Both the position numbers and the translations under genes were made by a program. 64,000 nucleotides of DNA from Rhodobacter sp. (GTDB lineage Bacteria > Pseudomonadota > Alphaproteobacteria > Rhodobacterales > Rhodobacteraceae), in assembly GCA_016704435.1 (NCBI GenBank), contig JADJAB010000037.1, positions 1 through 64,000 on the forward strand. Reading direction: 5' to 3'. Below, piece after piece: positions 18,476 to 26,694 of the stretch. Below the pieces are notes generated by a model that was not told where the DNA came from, did not search any database, and saw nothing but the letters and a program-made list of their open reading frames with translations. How positions within the stretch are numbered: position 1 is the first letter of the stretch; the number at the start of each line of letters is the position of its first letter.

Positions 18476-18835
18476 ATGGTGCGCGGACCAATCAGCATGG
18501 CAATTGCCGGGGCGCTCATGATGGCGATGCTTGCCCTGACCATGGGCGAGATCCGGCTGGATCTTGCCACCTATGGCGACCAGGACCTGGCCGCAGCGGT
18601 GCGGCAACTGGCCAGCGTCTACCGCAAGTCCGGGCGCAAGCAGGTGCAGGGTCTGGGCGATCTGCGCTTTACCGCCTTCGACGTGGCCGTGACCGAGACG
18701 GAAAAGCCGGTCTATCTGGTGCTGCAGGCCAGCGGAGGCACCCGGATGCTGTGGAACATCCACCTCGCTCCCGGCGCGCAGGTGGAGCGGGTGGTACTTC
18801 TGGGCGGCAGAACAGGCCAGGGTGACCAATCTTGA
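18476..18835 (+). CDS. Membrane-anchored protein of unknown function (probable N-terminal half)
   Basis: 119 residues with an N-terminal hydrophobic anchor (SMAIAGALMMAMLALTMGEI) and a small soluble domain (VRQLASVYRKSGRKQVQGLG, then PVYLVLQASGGTRMLWNIHL). I do not recognise a family. It overlaps the next frame by 4 bp. Removing one G from the GGG at 18820-18822 and one C from the CCCC at 18836-18839 would fuse both into a single 274-residue protein passing through VTNLDPAVPVEVMR, which I think is the real gene. Confidence 0.55.
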   Translation: MVRGPISMAIAGALMMAMLALTMGEIRLDLATYGDQDLAAAVRQLASVYRKSGRKQVQGLGDLRFTAFDVAVTETEKPVYLVLQASGGTRMLWNIHLAPGAQVERVVLLGGRTGQGDQS

Positions 18836-19299
18836 CCCCTGCCGTGCCGGTCGAGGTCATGCGCAATGCAATCTTGCAGGCCTGCGGCGTGCCGCTGCCG
18901 GTCTATCCGCTGAACGCCGGTCACATGCTCTATCAGTCGCTGGAAGCGGGCATCCTGGACGCCGACGAGGCCGACCAGACGCTGGGCAAGATCAAGGCGG
19001 CCAATGCGGCATGGGATGGCTGGTTCCGCACCACCTTCGGCGTGTCGGCCAATGAAACCATGGCCGGCAACTGGAGGAACGGCAGCATCGCCGTGGTCGG
19101 GCCGGTGCCTGCCGCGCCCGAGGGCCGGGCGGTTTTTGCAGCCATCAAGGGATCGACCGCGCGGATCACCACGGACACCTATGTGGAATACCCCGCGCTG
19201 GCCGCCGAGGGCGCCGATTTCGCCTCGCGCGTGGTGGCGATCGCCACCGCCTTCGCCTGGGGCAATCTGGACAACATCAAGCCGGAGGTATCGTTCTGA
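18832..19299 (+). CDS. Conserved protein of unknown function (probable C-terminal half of preceding gene)
   Basis: Up to 155 residues if a TTG at 18832 is used; the first ATG is 18859. Contains LQACGVPLPVYPLNAGHMLY, ILDADEADQTLGKIKAANAA and WDGWFRTTFGVSANETMAGN. No signal peptide of its own, weak start, and a 4-bp overlap with the upstream frame all suggest it is the downstream part of one frameshifted gene. It is followed at once (1 bp overlap of stop and start) by the gene at 19299. Confidence 0.55.
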   Translation: MTPAVPVEVMRNAILQACGVPLPVYPLNAGHMLYQSLEAGILDADEADQTLGKIKAANAAWDGWFRTTFGVSANETMAGNWRNGSIAVVGPVPAAPEGRAVFAAIKGSTARITTDTYVEYPALAAEGADFASRVVAIATAFAWGNLDNIKPEVSF

Positions 19300-20135
19300 T
19301 GCTGGTCAGGGTCGTTCTTTTCCTGGGAATCGGGCTGGTTCTTGCCGCCTTTGGCGCGGCGGGCTGGCAATACTGGCAAAGCTTTCCGGCGGCATCGGAT
19401 GTCGAGATCGTCGAGATGCCGGCCGAGGATGCCGCCCCCGACGACCCCGCCGCGCCGCCCGAAGAGGTTGCCGCCGCGCCGGAACCGGATGTGGCAGAGC
19501 CAGGCCAGGTCTGGCTGATCTCGCAAGGCGGCGGGCTGGTGCCGCGCGACGATGCGCGCGCCTTCCTGCAGCAGGGCAAGTTCGTCCGGCAGCGCGAGGT
19601 GTCGATGAGTCTGCGCCTGCCGTTGTCGGCCCTTCTGTCCGAAGGCGAAGGCCTGCCCGGCGACGCTTATCTGGAGGCCTTTGCCGAAGTGCGTGCCGGG
19701 GTTGCCGGCGCCAGGCTGTGCGCGCCGCTTCTGGCGGCCTGGGCGCAGGGCTGCGCGGTTCACGCCGCGAGCCTGCGCGACGACAGCTATGATCCGGCCA
19801 CGCAAACGGCCGAATTCGACGTCAGCGCGGTTTTCACCCTGAAGCCGGAGACGGCACCGCTGCCCGACCTGTCGGCCCGCACTTTCACCACCGATCGGCT
19901 GAATGTCGATGCCGAAGATGTCGGCGCCGCCGCGGCCTCGCCCGAGGCCTATCTGGCCGAAGTGGTCGCCGCCGCGAGCGCGGCTTGCGCCGCCGAGCAG
20001 GCTGCAGGCCACGCCTGCCGGGTGCTGGGCATGCAGGTGGGCTGGCGATCGCCGCAAGAGGCCACGGCCTCGATCCGCCTTGGCAAGCTGGGCCCTCTGC
20101 CGAAGGGCCTCTACCCCGCGCCGCCGCTGTTCTGA
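19299..20135 (+). CDS. Membrane-anchored periplasmic protein of unknown function
   Basis: 278 residues. One N-terminal transmembrane anchor (MLVRVVLFLGIGLVLAAFGA), a Pro/Glu/Ala-rich linker (about 33-70), then a globular region with VWLISQGGGLVPRDDARAFL and REVSMSLRLPLSALLSEGEG. Four cysteines occur in the second half (RLCAPLLAAWAQGCAVH; SAACAAEQAAGHACRVLG), probably two disulfides in the periplasm. It shares an operon with the preceding gene pair. No family recognised. Confidence 0.65.
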   Translation: MLVRVVLFLGIGLVLAAFGAAGWQYWQSFPAASDVEIVEMPAEDAAPDDPAAPPEEVAAAPEPDVAEPGQVWLISQGGGLVPRDDARAFLQQGKFVRQREVSMSLRLPLSALLSEGEGLPGDAYLEAFAEVRAGVAGARLCAPLLAAWAQGCAVHAASLRDDSYDPATQTAEFDVSAVFTLKPETAPLPDLSARTFTTDRLNVDAEDVGAAAASPEAYLAEVVAAASAACAAEQAAGHACRVLGMQVGWRSPQEATASIRLGKLGPLPKGLYPAPPLF

Positions 20136-20345
20136 CCGCAAGGCGCGACGGCCGCCGGGCCTGACTTCTCAAGGCAACCGGGCCCACGCACCGAACATGT
20201 GTTGCCCGCATGGGTCTTGCCAGAGCCAACGCGAAGCGCGCTTTGCCCTGCGTCGGACGGCAGACGCGTTGAAAAATCGCCGCCTCTTGCGGCCGTGCGG
20301 CCAGCTTCCTGTCCTGTCGGACCAACGCCCCGGCCGCCCGTTGCA

Positions 20346-20379
20346 GAAGGGGGCCGCCGCACTTGCTGCGGCCCCCTTC
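20346..20379. terminator. Bidirectional hairpin terminator
   Basis: Perfect 12-bp arms GAAGGGGGCCGC (20346-20357) and GCGGCCCCCTTC (20368-20379) with a 10-base loop, lying between the convergent gene ending at 20135 and metY ending at 20411. A 15-bp direct repeat (CCTTCCGTCGGTCGC, twice) follows at once. Confidence 0.7.
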
Positions 20380-20410
20380 CGTCGGTCGCGCCTTCCGTCG
20401 GTCGCCCGTC

Positions 20411-21687
20411 TCAGCCCATCGCCTGATCGAGATCGGCAATGATGTCCTCGACGTCCTCGATCCCGATCGAGATCCGCACCAGGTTCGGCGCGGCCCCGGC
20501 CCGGACCTGCTGCTCTTCGGTCAGCTGGCGATGCGTGGTCGAGGCGGGGTGGATGATCAGGCTGCGGGTGTCGCCAAGGTTCGCCACATGGGAAAACAGC
20601 TTGGCCCGGTCGATCATCCTGACGCAGCCGTCGTAGCCCGATTTCAGCGCCACGGTGAACAGTGCCCCGGCGCCCTTCGGCACGATCTTCTTCGCCCGCT
20701 TGTGGTAGGGGCTGGATTTCAGCCCGGCATAGGTGACGGCTTCGACGCGGGGGTCGGCCTCCAGCCACTCGGCCACCTTCTGTGCGTTCTTCACATGGCG
20801 TTCCATCCGCAGGCCCAGCGTTTCGATCCCCATCAGCGTATAATGCGCCGCCTGCGGGTTCATCGTCATGCCCAGATCGCGCAAGCCGATGGCAATGGAA
20901 TGGAAGGTGAAGGCCATGCTGCCCAGGGTGGGGTGAAAAACCAGGCCGTGATAGGCGGGCTCGGGCTGCGACAGGCTGGGGAACTTGTCGCTGGCCGACC
21001 AGTCGAACTTGCCCGAATCCAGAACGATGCCGCCGGTGACGGTGCCATTGCCGGTCAGGTATTTTGTGGCCGAATGCACGACCAGCGTCGCCCCATCTCC
21101 ATCGGCTTGCACAGCCAGGGCGTGGCGGTGGTGTTGTCGACGATCAAGGGAATGCCCTTGCGGTCGGCGATCTTGGCCAGGGCCGGAATATCGGTGACAT
21201 AGCCGCCGGGGTTGGCGATGGTTTCGCAAAAGATCGCCCGGGTGTTCTTGTCGCAGGCCTTCGAGACCGCGCCCAGATCATCGGTATCGACAAATTTCGC
21301 CGACCAGCCAAAGCGTTTGATGGTCTGGCTGAACTGGGTGATCGTGCCGCCGTAAAGCCGGGTCGAGGCGACGATGTTCTTGCCCGGACCCATCAGCGGG
21401 AACAGCGCCATGATCTGCGCGGCATGCCCTGAGGAACAGCCGATGCCGCCCGCCGCCCCCTCCAGCGCCGCCACCCGTGCCGCCAGCGCCGAGACGGTGG
21501 GGTTGGTCAGCCGCGAGTAGATGTTGCCCACCTCGGCCAGGTTGAACAGACGTGCTGCGTGGTCGGTATCCTTGAAGACATAGGCCGTGGTCTGGTAGAT
21601 CGGCACCTGACGCGCGCCCGTGGCAGGGTCGGGTGCAGTGCCTGCGTGAACGGCAAGCGTGTCAAAGCCCATGGGTCTGTCGGTCAT
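20411..21687 (-). pseudogene. metY: O-acetylhomoserine sulfhydrylase (aminocarboxypropyltransferase), frameshifted
   Basis: PLP enzyme that makes homocysteine from O-acetylhomoserine and sulfide. From ATG 21687 it reads FDTLAVHAGTAPDPATGARQ, VPIYQTTAYVFKDTDHAARL, NIYSRLTNPTVSALAARVAA, GGIGCSSGHAAQIMALFPLM. Near 21095 the frame breaks after LCKPMEM and resumes as GATLVVHSATKYLTGNGTVT with the PLP lysine, through HRQLTEEQQVRAGAAPNLVR and SIGIEDVEDIIADLDQA. A single base lost between GAG and ATGGGG repairs it. Length (about 425) and every block are normal, so the gene is intact apart from this position. No SAM-II riboswitch is evident upstream. Confidence 0.9.
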
Positions 21688-21873
21688 GTGATCCTCCTGT
21701 GGAATTGGCGACAGGGTAGGGGAGGACGCAATCCGGAGCAATCGGCATTGTCCAAGGCCGCTTGGCCCGCCGTCGGGATAAATACCTGAAAGCATTCCGA
21801 AAATGGAATTCGTCTTGCAGACCGCCCGGATCGAAGAGGAAACGCCAATACCGCAGGGTCTTCGGCCGGTTTC

Positions 21874-21912
21874 GGGTCTTCGCAATGCCCGGACCGGGCA
21901 TCGCGAAGACCC
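21874..21912. repeat. 39-nt near-perfect palindrome
   Basis: Arms of 19 bases, GGGTCTTCGCAATGCCCGG and CCGGGCATCGCGAAGACCC, around a single A, with one mismatch. GGGTCTTCG also occurs 18 bases upstream as a direct half-copy. No T run. It could be a strong hairpin, an element end or a protein site. Confidence 0.75.
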
Positions 21913-22038
21913 TGAACCGCTCGGCCATTGCGAACCCACAGGCGAGGAGAAGCGGCGGACGAAACCGGGAAAGCGGTCAGCACCACATTCCAAGGACGCA
22001 ATGGCGCGCCGGGCGGGCAAAGCCTGCCAAGCGCGCCT

Positions 22039-22102
22039 TCAGCGCGGCCAAAGGCTTTCGCGCTTCGATATGTTGCCGCTCACCCGTTCGCGGCGTGGCG
22101 GG
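22039..22102 (-). pseudogene. Duplicated C-terminal tail of a glycosyltransferase
   Basis: The minus strand encodes PRRERVSGNISKRESLWPR and a stop, against PHREQVIRNTLKREGLWLR and a stop at the end of the intact gene at 22379. The 64 bases match at about 49 positions. No upstream part of the gene is present, so it is the relic of a lost paralogue or of a local duplication. Confidence 0.6.
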
Positions 22103-22110
22103 CCGCAGGA

Positions 22111-22284
22111 TCAGGTTTCGGAATGAGATTCGTGGGAACCATCGCGGCCGCGGTCCTCTCGGGGGCTGGTCGAAGGCGGTTCATAGTCCACCCCCGTGCC
22201 CCCGAACGGGCTGGAGAACCCCGACACCCCGCAGTTGGACAGGGCGAAAAACCCGAGCATGAAAATGGAAAGACGCAAGCGCAT
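22111..22284 (-). CDS. Small putative lipoprotein
   Basis: 57 residues starting at ATG 22284. It has a lipoprotein signal peptide (MRLRLSIFMLGFFALSNCGV) with a lipobox-like ALSNC and then a short polar tail (GTGVDYEPPSTSPREDRGRD). Many Rhodobacterales encode such tiny lipoproteins. It lies between the duplicated tail and the intact glycosyltransferase copy. Function unknown. Confidence 0.45.
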   Translation of the reverse strand: MRLRLSIFMLGFFALSNCGVSGFSSPFGGTGVDYEPPSTSPREDRGRDGSHESHSET

Positions 22285-22378
22285 AGCACTTTCTCCAATG
22301 AACGGTTTCTGATGGGAACGCAGGCTAACCGGCATGCGCCTCAAGAAAAAGCAGTATATCAGAAGTATCTCTCTTCCC

Positions 22379-23380
22379 TCAGCGCAGCCACAGTCCCTCG
22401 CGCTTCAGGGTGTTGCGGATCACCTGTTCGCGGTGGGGCAGGGCGGCCTGGTCGAACAACCCGCGCGCCTTGCGGCCCTTGTTCTGGTACACCATCTGCT
22501 TGAGCGGCGCCCAGTCGCGCAGGGATCGGCGGTTCTCCTTTTCCTCGGCCACCTGTTCCAGCACCTCGACGGCGCGGTCGCTTTCCTTGGCGTATAGCAG
22601 CGGCAGGGTGCGGTAATGGCAGGTCACATCGCCGTCCAGGCCGGCAAGGCCGGGGCCGGGGCGGCCGCCACCGAAGGAATGGATGACCAAGGGCAGGGCG
22701 ATCTGGTCGAGCCAGGGATAGATCTCCTGGCAGACCAGCGCCGCAGGCCGGTTGTCACGGATTTCGCGGGCGTAGGAAAGGAAGCGCGCGCCGAAGCGGG
22801 CGGGGCTTTCGTGCAGGAACCAGCCGGCGTTGAAATAGAGATAGCGTTGCCAGTATTCATCCGGCTGGCTCAGGTCCAACGAGGTCTCGAAGTCCAGCCC
22901 GAAGCGGTCATAAAGTGCCATCCAGGTGGCGGCGTAGCCCGGCCCGTAAAGCTCGATCATGGGCCAGGTGCCTTCGCGGCGCATGCTGGCCGAGGGGTGC
23001 GCAAAATCGATCTCCAGGCTGCCCAGGTCGCCGGTGATCAGCGTGTCGGTGTCGAGAAAGAGGAAGGGCGCGTCCGGCAGTGCGGCCAGCCCTTCGATCT
23101 TGTTGCCATATGGATAGGCCGACCCGAAGACGCGGCTCTCGAAGGGCAGGATTTCGGCGCCCAGATCTTCCAGCCGGGTCCGCAAGGCAGGGTTGTCCAG
23201 CGCCGGGCTACCGGTCCAGCGCGGGCCGGGCTGCGGTTCCATCAAGAGAAGGCGCCCGGCAAAGCCCGGATTGGTCACGCGGAGCGAGGCCGTCAGCAAA
23301 AGCGCCTCATAACCCAGACGGCCGCCCTGCAGGACGGCGGCGATATTGAAGACTTGCGTGCTTTGCGGCTTTGATGCCAC
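22379..23380 (-). CDS. Putative glycosyltransferase (GT-A, GT8-like)
   Basis: About 333 residues from a GTG at 23380 that has a GGGGCAG-type site upstream; earlier in-frame starts would add residues that look non-coding. It begins QVFNIAAVLQGGRLGYEALL, has the nucleotide-sugar/metal motif DAPFLFLDTDTLITGDL (DxD), then YLYFNAGWFLHESPARFGAR and ALPLVIHSFGGG with the distal His typical of GT-A retaining enzymes. Donor and acceptor cannot be told. Its 3' end is duplicated at 22039. Confidence 0.7.
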   Translation of the reverse strand: MASKPQSTQVFNIAAVLQGGRLGYEALLLTASLRVTNPGFAGRLLLMEPQPGPRWTGSPALDNPALRTRLEDLGAEILPFESRVFGSAYPYGNKIEGLAALPDAPFLFLDTDTLITGDLGSLEIDFAHPSASMRREGTWPMIELYGPGYAATWMALYDRFGLDFETSLDLSQPDEYWQRYLYFNAGWFLHESPARFGARFLSYAREIRDNRPAALVCQEIYPWLDQIALPLVIHSFGGGRPGPGLAGLDGDVTCHYRTLPLLYAKESDRAVEVLEQVAEEKENRRSLRDWAPLKQMVYQNKGRKARGLFDQAALPHREQVIRNTLKREGLWLR

Positions 23381-23459
23381 GCTGTGCCTGCCCCTTCGGT
23401 CTTTTTCATCACTATAGGGGCGGTGTCCGCATGGCGGAAGATCGCGATGGAGATTTTCG

Positions 23460-23882
23460 ATGAAGCGTTTCGCATTTGCCCTTTGCCTGGCCGCCGGCCC
23501 GGCGGTTGCCCAGCCGACCGACTTCACAACGCCCGAAGGTGCAGCCTTCATTCACCAGTCGCTTGGCCCGACCATGCTGTCGTTCCAGAATCAGGGAGAG
23601 ATCGACCGGATCTATTTCTCGAACCTGCTGGCCTGGCGCTGCGGGACGGCCTCGATCATGTACGGGCTGAACGACGAGCCGCCGACCACGCTGTTCCCGG
23701 CCGAGCCCTGCTACCGCGAGTTCCGCGAGCCGAACGTGCTGCAGCATATCGGAGAGCCGGGGTTTCCCTTCTTCCTCGACGTGCCGAAGGAATCTGCGCA
23801 GAAGGTGACGATCCGGGTTATCTATGAAGATGGCAAGATGGCCGAGTTCGTCTCCGAAAGGGCGAAAAATCTGATCCCCTGA
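23460..23882 (+). CDS. Exported protein of unknown function
   Basis: 140 residues. The signal peptide (MKRFAFALCLAAGPAVAQPT) is cleaved after VAQ or AVA. The mature part has two cysteines (LLAWRCGTASIM; FPAEPCYREF) likely forming a disulfide, and a beta-rich C-terminal part (KVTIRVIYEDGKMAEFVSER). Conserved hypothetical proteins of this kind are common in Rhodobacteraceae. It is divergent from the glycosyltransferase gene and convergent with ddaH (4 bp apart). Confidence 0.65.
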   Translation: MKRFAFALCLAAGPAVAQPTDFTTPEGAAFIHQSLGPTMLSFQNQGEIDRIYFSNLLAWRCGTASIMYGLNDEPPTTLFPAEPCYREFREPNVLQHIGEPGFPFFLDVPKESAQKVTIRVIYEDGKMAEFVSERAKNLIP

Positions 23883-23886
23883 GCGG

Positions 23887-24681
23887 TCAGGACGGGGTGA
23901 AACGCAAGCTTAGGCAGGACATGCCGCCATCCAGCTTGGCGCATTCGCTGTTGCCGATCTCGACGACGGCGAAGCCCGCATCGACCAGCCGGTCGCGGGT
24001 GCGCGGGAAACCGGCCGGGAACAGCACCGCGTCGTTGAAGCGGATCGCGTTGGCGGCGGCTTCCTCGCCCTGCGCGACCGGGATTACCTTGTAACCCTCA
24101 AAGCAGCCCGAGGCCGCCAGCCTTTCGGTCGAAAGCACCGTCTCGCCATCCATCAGCGAACAATCGGTCTTGAAATGCAGCACGCCGGGGGGCGTATGCA
24201 CCTCGCGCACCGAATGTCCCCATGGCGCGACTGCCCGTGTCAGTTCGGCGATGCCTGCGGCATTGGTGCGGGCGCTGCGGCCGACCAGGATTTCGCGCTC
24301 GCTGACCAGAATGTCGCCGCCCTCGATGAAGCTGCCTTCACCCGCGATCCGCAGCACATGGGTGTAAAGCCCTGCCAGCGTGGGCGCCATTTCCGCCGCC
24401 TCGCCCAGCCGCGACGGCGCGCCGGGGCGCATCACCACGGCACCTTCGGGCAGGCACAGCGCGGTGTCCTCGACAAAGACCGAATCCGGGAAATCGGCCA
24501 GGGCGGGCAGTTCGATCACGGTGGCCCCGGTGGCCTTCAGCGCCGCGACATAGGCGGCATGATGCGCCTGCATCAGCGCCAGATCGGGCGTGCCGGTATC
24601 GACCGCGCGCAGACCTGAGGTGATCGAGGCCGCCGGGCGGCGGGTAATGGCATGGGTAAAGCGGTAGGAACGGTCGGACAT
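23887..24681 (-). CDS. ddaH: Dimethylargininase (N-dimethylarginine dimethylaminohydrolase)
   Basis: 264 residues, a pentein-fold hydrolase that turns dimethylarginine into citrulline and dimethylamine. The conserved parts are present: FPDSVFVEDTALCLPEGAVV (substrate-binding Glu/Asp), EGSFIEGGDILVSEREILVG, the catalytic His in GVLHFKTDCSLMDGE, and the nucleophile Cys256 in GGMSCLSLR at the C-terminus. Length matches bacterial DDAH. Monocistronic. It is the last clearly core-type gene before the accessory region. Confidence 0.9.
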   Translation of the reverse strand: MSDRSYRFTHAITRRPAASITSGLRAVDTGTPDLALMQAHHAAYVAALKATGATVIELPALADFPDSVFVEDTALCLPEGAVVMRPGAPSRLGEAAEMAPTLAGLYTHVLRIAGEGSFIEGGDILVSEREILVGRSARTNAAGIAELTRAVAPWGHSVREVHTPPGVLHFKTDCSLMDGETVLSTERLAASGCFEGYKVIPVAQGEEAAANAIRFNDAVLFPAGFPRTRDRLVDAGFAVVEIGNSECAKLDGGMSCLSLRFTPS

Positions 24682-25574
24682 CGGAACCTCCGGTGGAACT
24701 ACCGCTTCTTTGCCACGCCCCGGACGGCGGGCGCAACCTGGCCTTCGCCGGTTTCGCCCAATCGGTCCACCGTCCTTCGGGCGGATGGTGGTGACCGCAG
24801 TCCCGACTGTGCCGTGCCTTGACGGTCGAATTCAAGCAGCATGGGAACAGGTGATCATGGTCATGCGAACAGGACGTTCTTTCAGTCTGGCAGGGAACTT
24901 ACCCACGGCGTTCAGGCGAAAGGAGGTCTTCTGGTCCTGCCCGCGAGGCCGCGGAAAGGATGCGCGAGGCCGCTGTTGCGGCATTCGTGCCGGTGTCTGC
25001 AGGCTATGGTGCGGCCGATCCGGCTTTTGACTCCGATCCGACCGGCGGCATCGATCGTCATGGCTGCGCGACCTGCCGACTTCTGCTGCTGCCACCCGCC
25101 GCCGGAGCGGAACGTCCGGACCGCGCTGAAGCGCGATCCGCATTCCGGCGTGACGGTCACCTTCGCGCTGCCCAACTCCCAAAGCGAACCCGCGCTTCGC
25201 GGGTGCCCGGACCTTCAGCGGCTACAGGACGTTTTCCGGCACTCTGCCCGCTTCGGGCAGGCTCGCCGTCCTGGCGGCCTCGGCCACCGGCCCTTGCGTC
25301 GAGAAGGTCCGTTGGCCGCAAGACCAAACGCGAGGGTCGCACGCCCCCTTTTCAGTCGATCTACCCCCCCTTCGATGAAAGGGATTCGGGATCAAGAGAG
25401 AAGAGCCGCTCGCCCGGCCCGACGCCTGCTGGGAAAGGGGAAGTCACGCATCAGGCGTGGTCTCAGGCACAGCACCCGGTCACACCGGGGAAATACCTCC
25501 CGATTTGTGAAACGGGGCCAATGGACTGCCAACAACGGCCCGATGCGCCAACGACCAAAGGTCGCCACATACCC
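24682..25574. other. 893-bp region without a recognisable gene
   Basis: Open frames exist on both strands (for example 24841-25578 plus) but their proteins are Arg/Pro/Ala-rich, lack domains and look like shadow translation. The sequence marks the left boundary of the accessory cluster. I see no tRNA, repeat array or promoter that I can support. Confidence 0.5.
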
Positions 25575-26570
25575 CTAACCGGTGCCGGTGACACGCCTTT
25601 CGGGGGATTGTCCCGACGGGCGGGATTTGGTGATCAGGATGTCGGCGACACAGGCGCAGACCTCTGCCGAGCAGACGATCGGCGCCACCGGCAGCGTGAC
25701 CGTCCCGCCCAAGCGGCCGATTTCGCCGCCGACAGAGCAGACTGCGCGGGTGATGCTGCCATTGCCCTTGATCCGCAACGACTCGATCCCGGCGTTGCAG
25801 CGGTAGCCTTTCCACCGGTTCTCGCCCCGGATCATGAATTCGTTCGCGCGCACGGCTCGACGCGGCAGCCCGGTCCCTTGGACCGTCATGGTGCCGCGGG
25901 GCATTGCGCCCGTTTGCGCCGCTTTCGCGGGCAGGCCCGCCGCCATGATCCGCAGTTGCGCGGGCGTATAGTCGAAGAGGTCGTGGTCAAAATCGACGCG
26001 CAACGGCTTTAGCGTGATCGAGGCCGCCGGCATTGCGTCGCGCAGGGCCTGCGTCTCGTCCAGGGTGCGGTCGAAGTGCTCGGGGCGCATGGTCACATTC
26101 AGATGCACCGGCATCCGTTCGGCCAGCATCCGGCCCACGGACCGGAAATGGTCAAGCTCGGCAAATTCGTTGTGATAGGTCAGGATCACGCTGTCCAGAT
26201 GCGGCGCAATTCGTTCCCAGAACCGCAATGTGCGCGAGGCGTTCGAGATCAGGCTGACCTGAAAGCCGCAAGCGGTGGCCGCCTCAAGCAGACGGATGAT
26301 CTGGGGGTGCATCGTCGGCTCGCCCCCGGTGAACTGCAGCCAGACCCGCTTGCCGCGAAGCTGGGCATAGTGGCGCTGCAGCAGGTCGTAGAACGCCAGA
26401 ACATCAGCAACGGACTGCCAGCGAACAGAGCCGTCATGCAGGGATTTGGGGCAGTAGCTGCAGGCATAGCTGCAGCTGTTGCCCAGCATCCAGTCCACCA
26501 GAACCACGCGCGCATGATCGGCGCGGCTATGTTCGATCAGATCGAAGGTTCGCGGGCTAAGGTCATCCAT
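25575..26570 (-). CDS. Radical SAM enzyme with C-terminal cysteine-rich (SPASM/twitch-like) tail
   Basis: 331 residues. The cluster-binding motif CSYACSYC (CX3CX2C) is at about residues 33-40, followed by WLQFTGGEPTMHP (SAM-binding GGE) and LISNASRTLRFWERIAPHLD. The C-terminal part has at least four more cysteines (YRCNAGIESLRIKGNGSI; RAVCSVGGEIG; IVCSAEVCACVADI), a pattern of SPASM/twitch domains that bind an extra Fe-S cluster, as in peptide-modifying or heptosyl/sugar-modifying enzymes. ATG 26570 is chosen. It is divergent from the caspase-like gene over a 124-bp gap. No precursor peptide gene is obvious nearby. Substrate unknown. Confidence 0.8.
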   Translation of the reverse strand: MDDLSPRTFDLIEHSRADHARVVLVDWMLGNSCSYACSYCPKSLHDGSVRWQSVADVLAFYDLLQRHYAQLRGKRVWLQFTGGEPTMHPQIIRLLEAATACGFQVSLISNASRTLRFWERIAPHLDSVILTYHNEFAELDHFRSVGRMLAERMPVHLNVTMRPEHFDRTLDETQALRDAMPAASITLKPLRVDFDHDLFDYTPAQLRIMAAGLPAKAAQTGAMPRGTMTVQGTGLPRRAVRANEFMIRGENRWKGYRCNAGIESLRIKGNGSITRAVCSVGGEIGRLGGTVTLPVAPIVCSAEVCACVADILITKSRPSGQSPERRVTGTG

Positions 26571-26694
26571 GTCCGGTATACCGCTGCAGGCATCGGCAAG
26601 GCATTTGACTGGTCACATCAGCAGGCTATGCTAGAATTACCCGCATTGAAACGCTTGTTCTCCCGCTTTCGCGGGCCGCATTTGAGGTTGGCTC

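Larger units (their letters stand above)
21690..22110. other. Intergenic region with large palindrome and duplicated gene tail
   Basis: No complete gene. It contains the metY leader, a 39-base palindrome (21874-21912) and a 64-bp stretch (22039-22102) resembling the 3' end of the glycosyltransferase gene downstream. Confidence 0.6.

Noticed and set aside
20199..20240. Walker-A-like GSGKTHAGNTCS in a minus frame
   Set aside because: The frame is short, surrounded by non-coding sequence and has no other ATPase motif.
21688..21873. SAM-II riboswitch upstream of metY
   Set aside because: The expected pseudoknot consensus was not seen; a covariance search would be decisive.
24841..26012. Plus-strand open frames before and across the radical SAM gene
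   Set aside because: Arg/Pro-rich, no motif, partly antisense to a well-supported gene.
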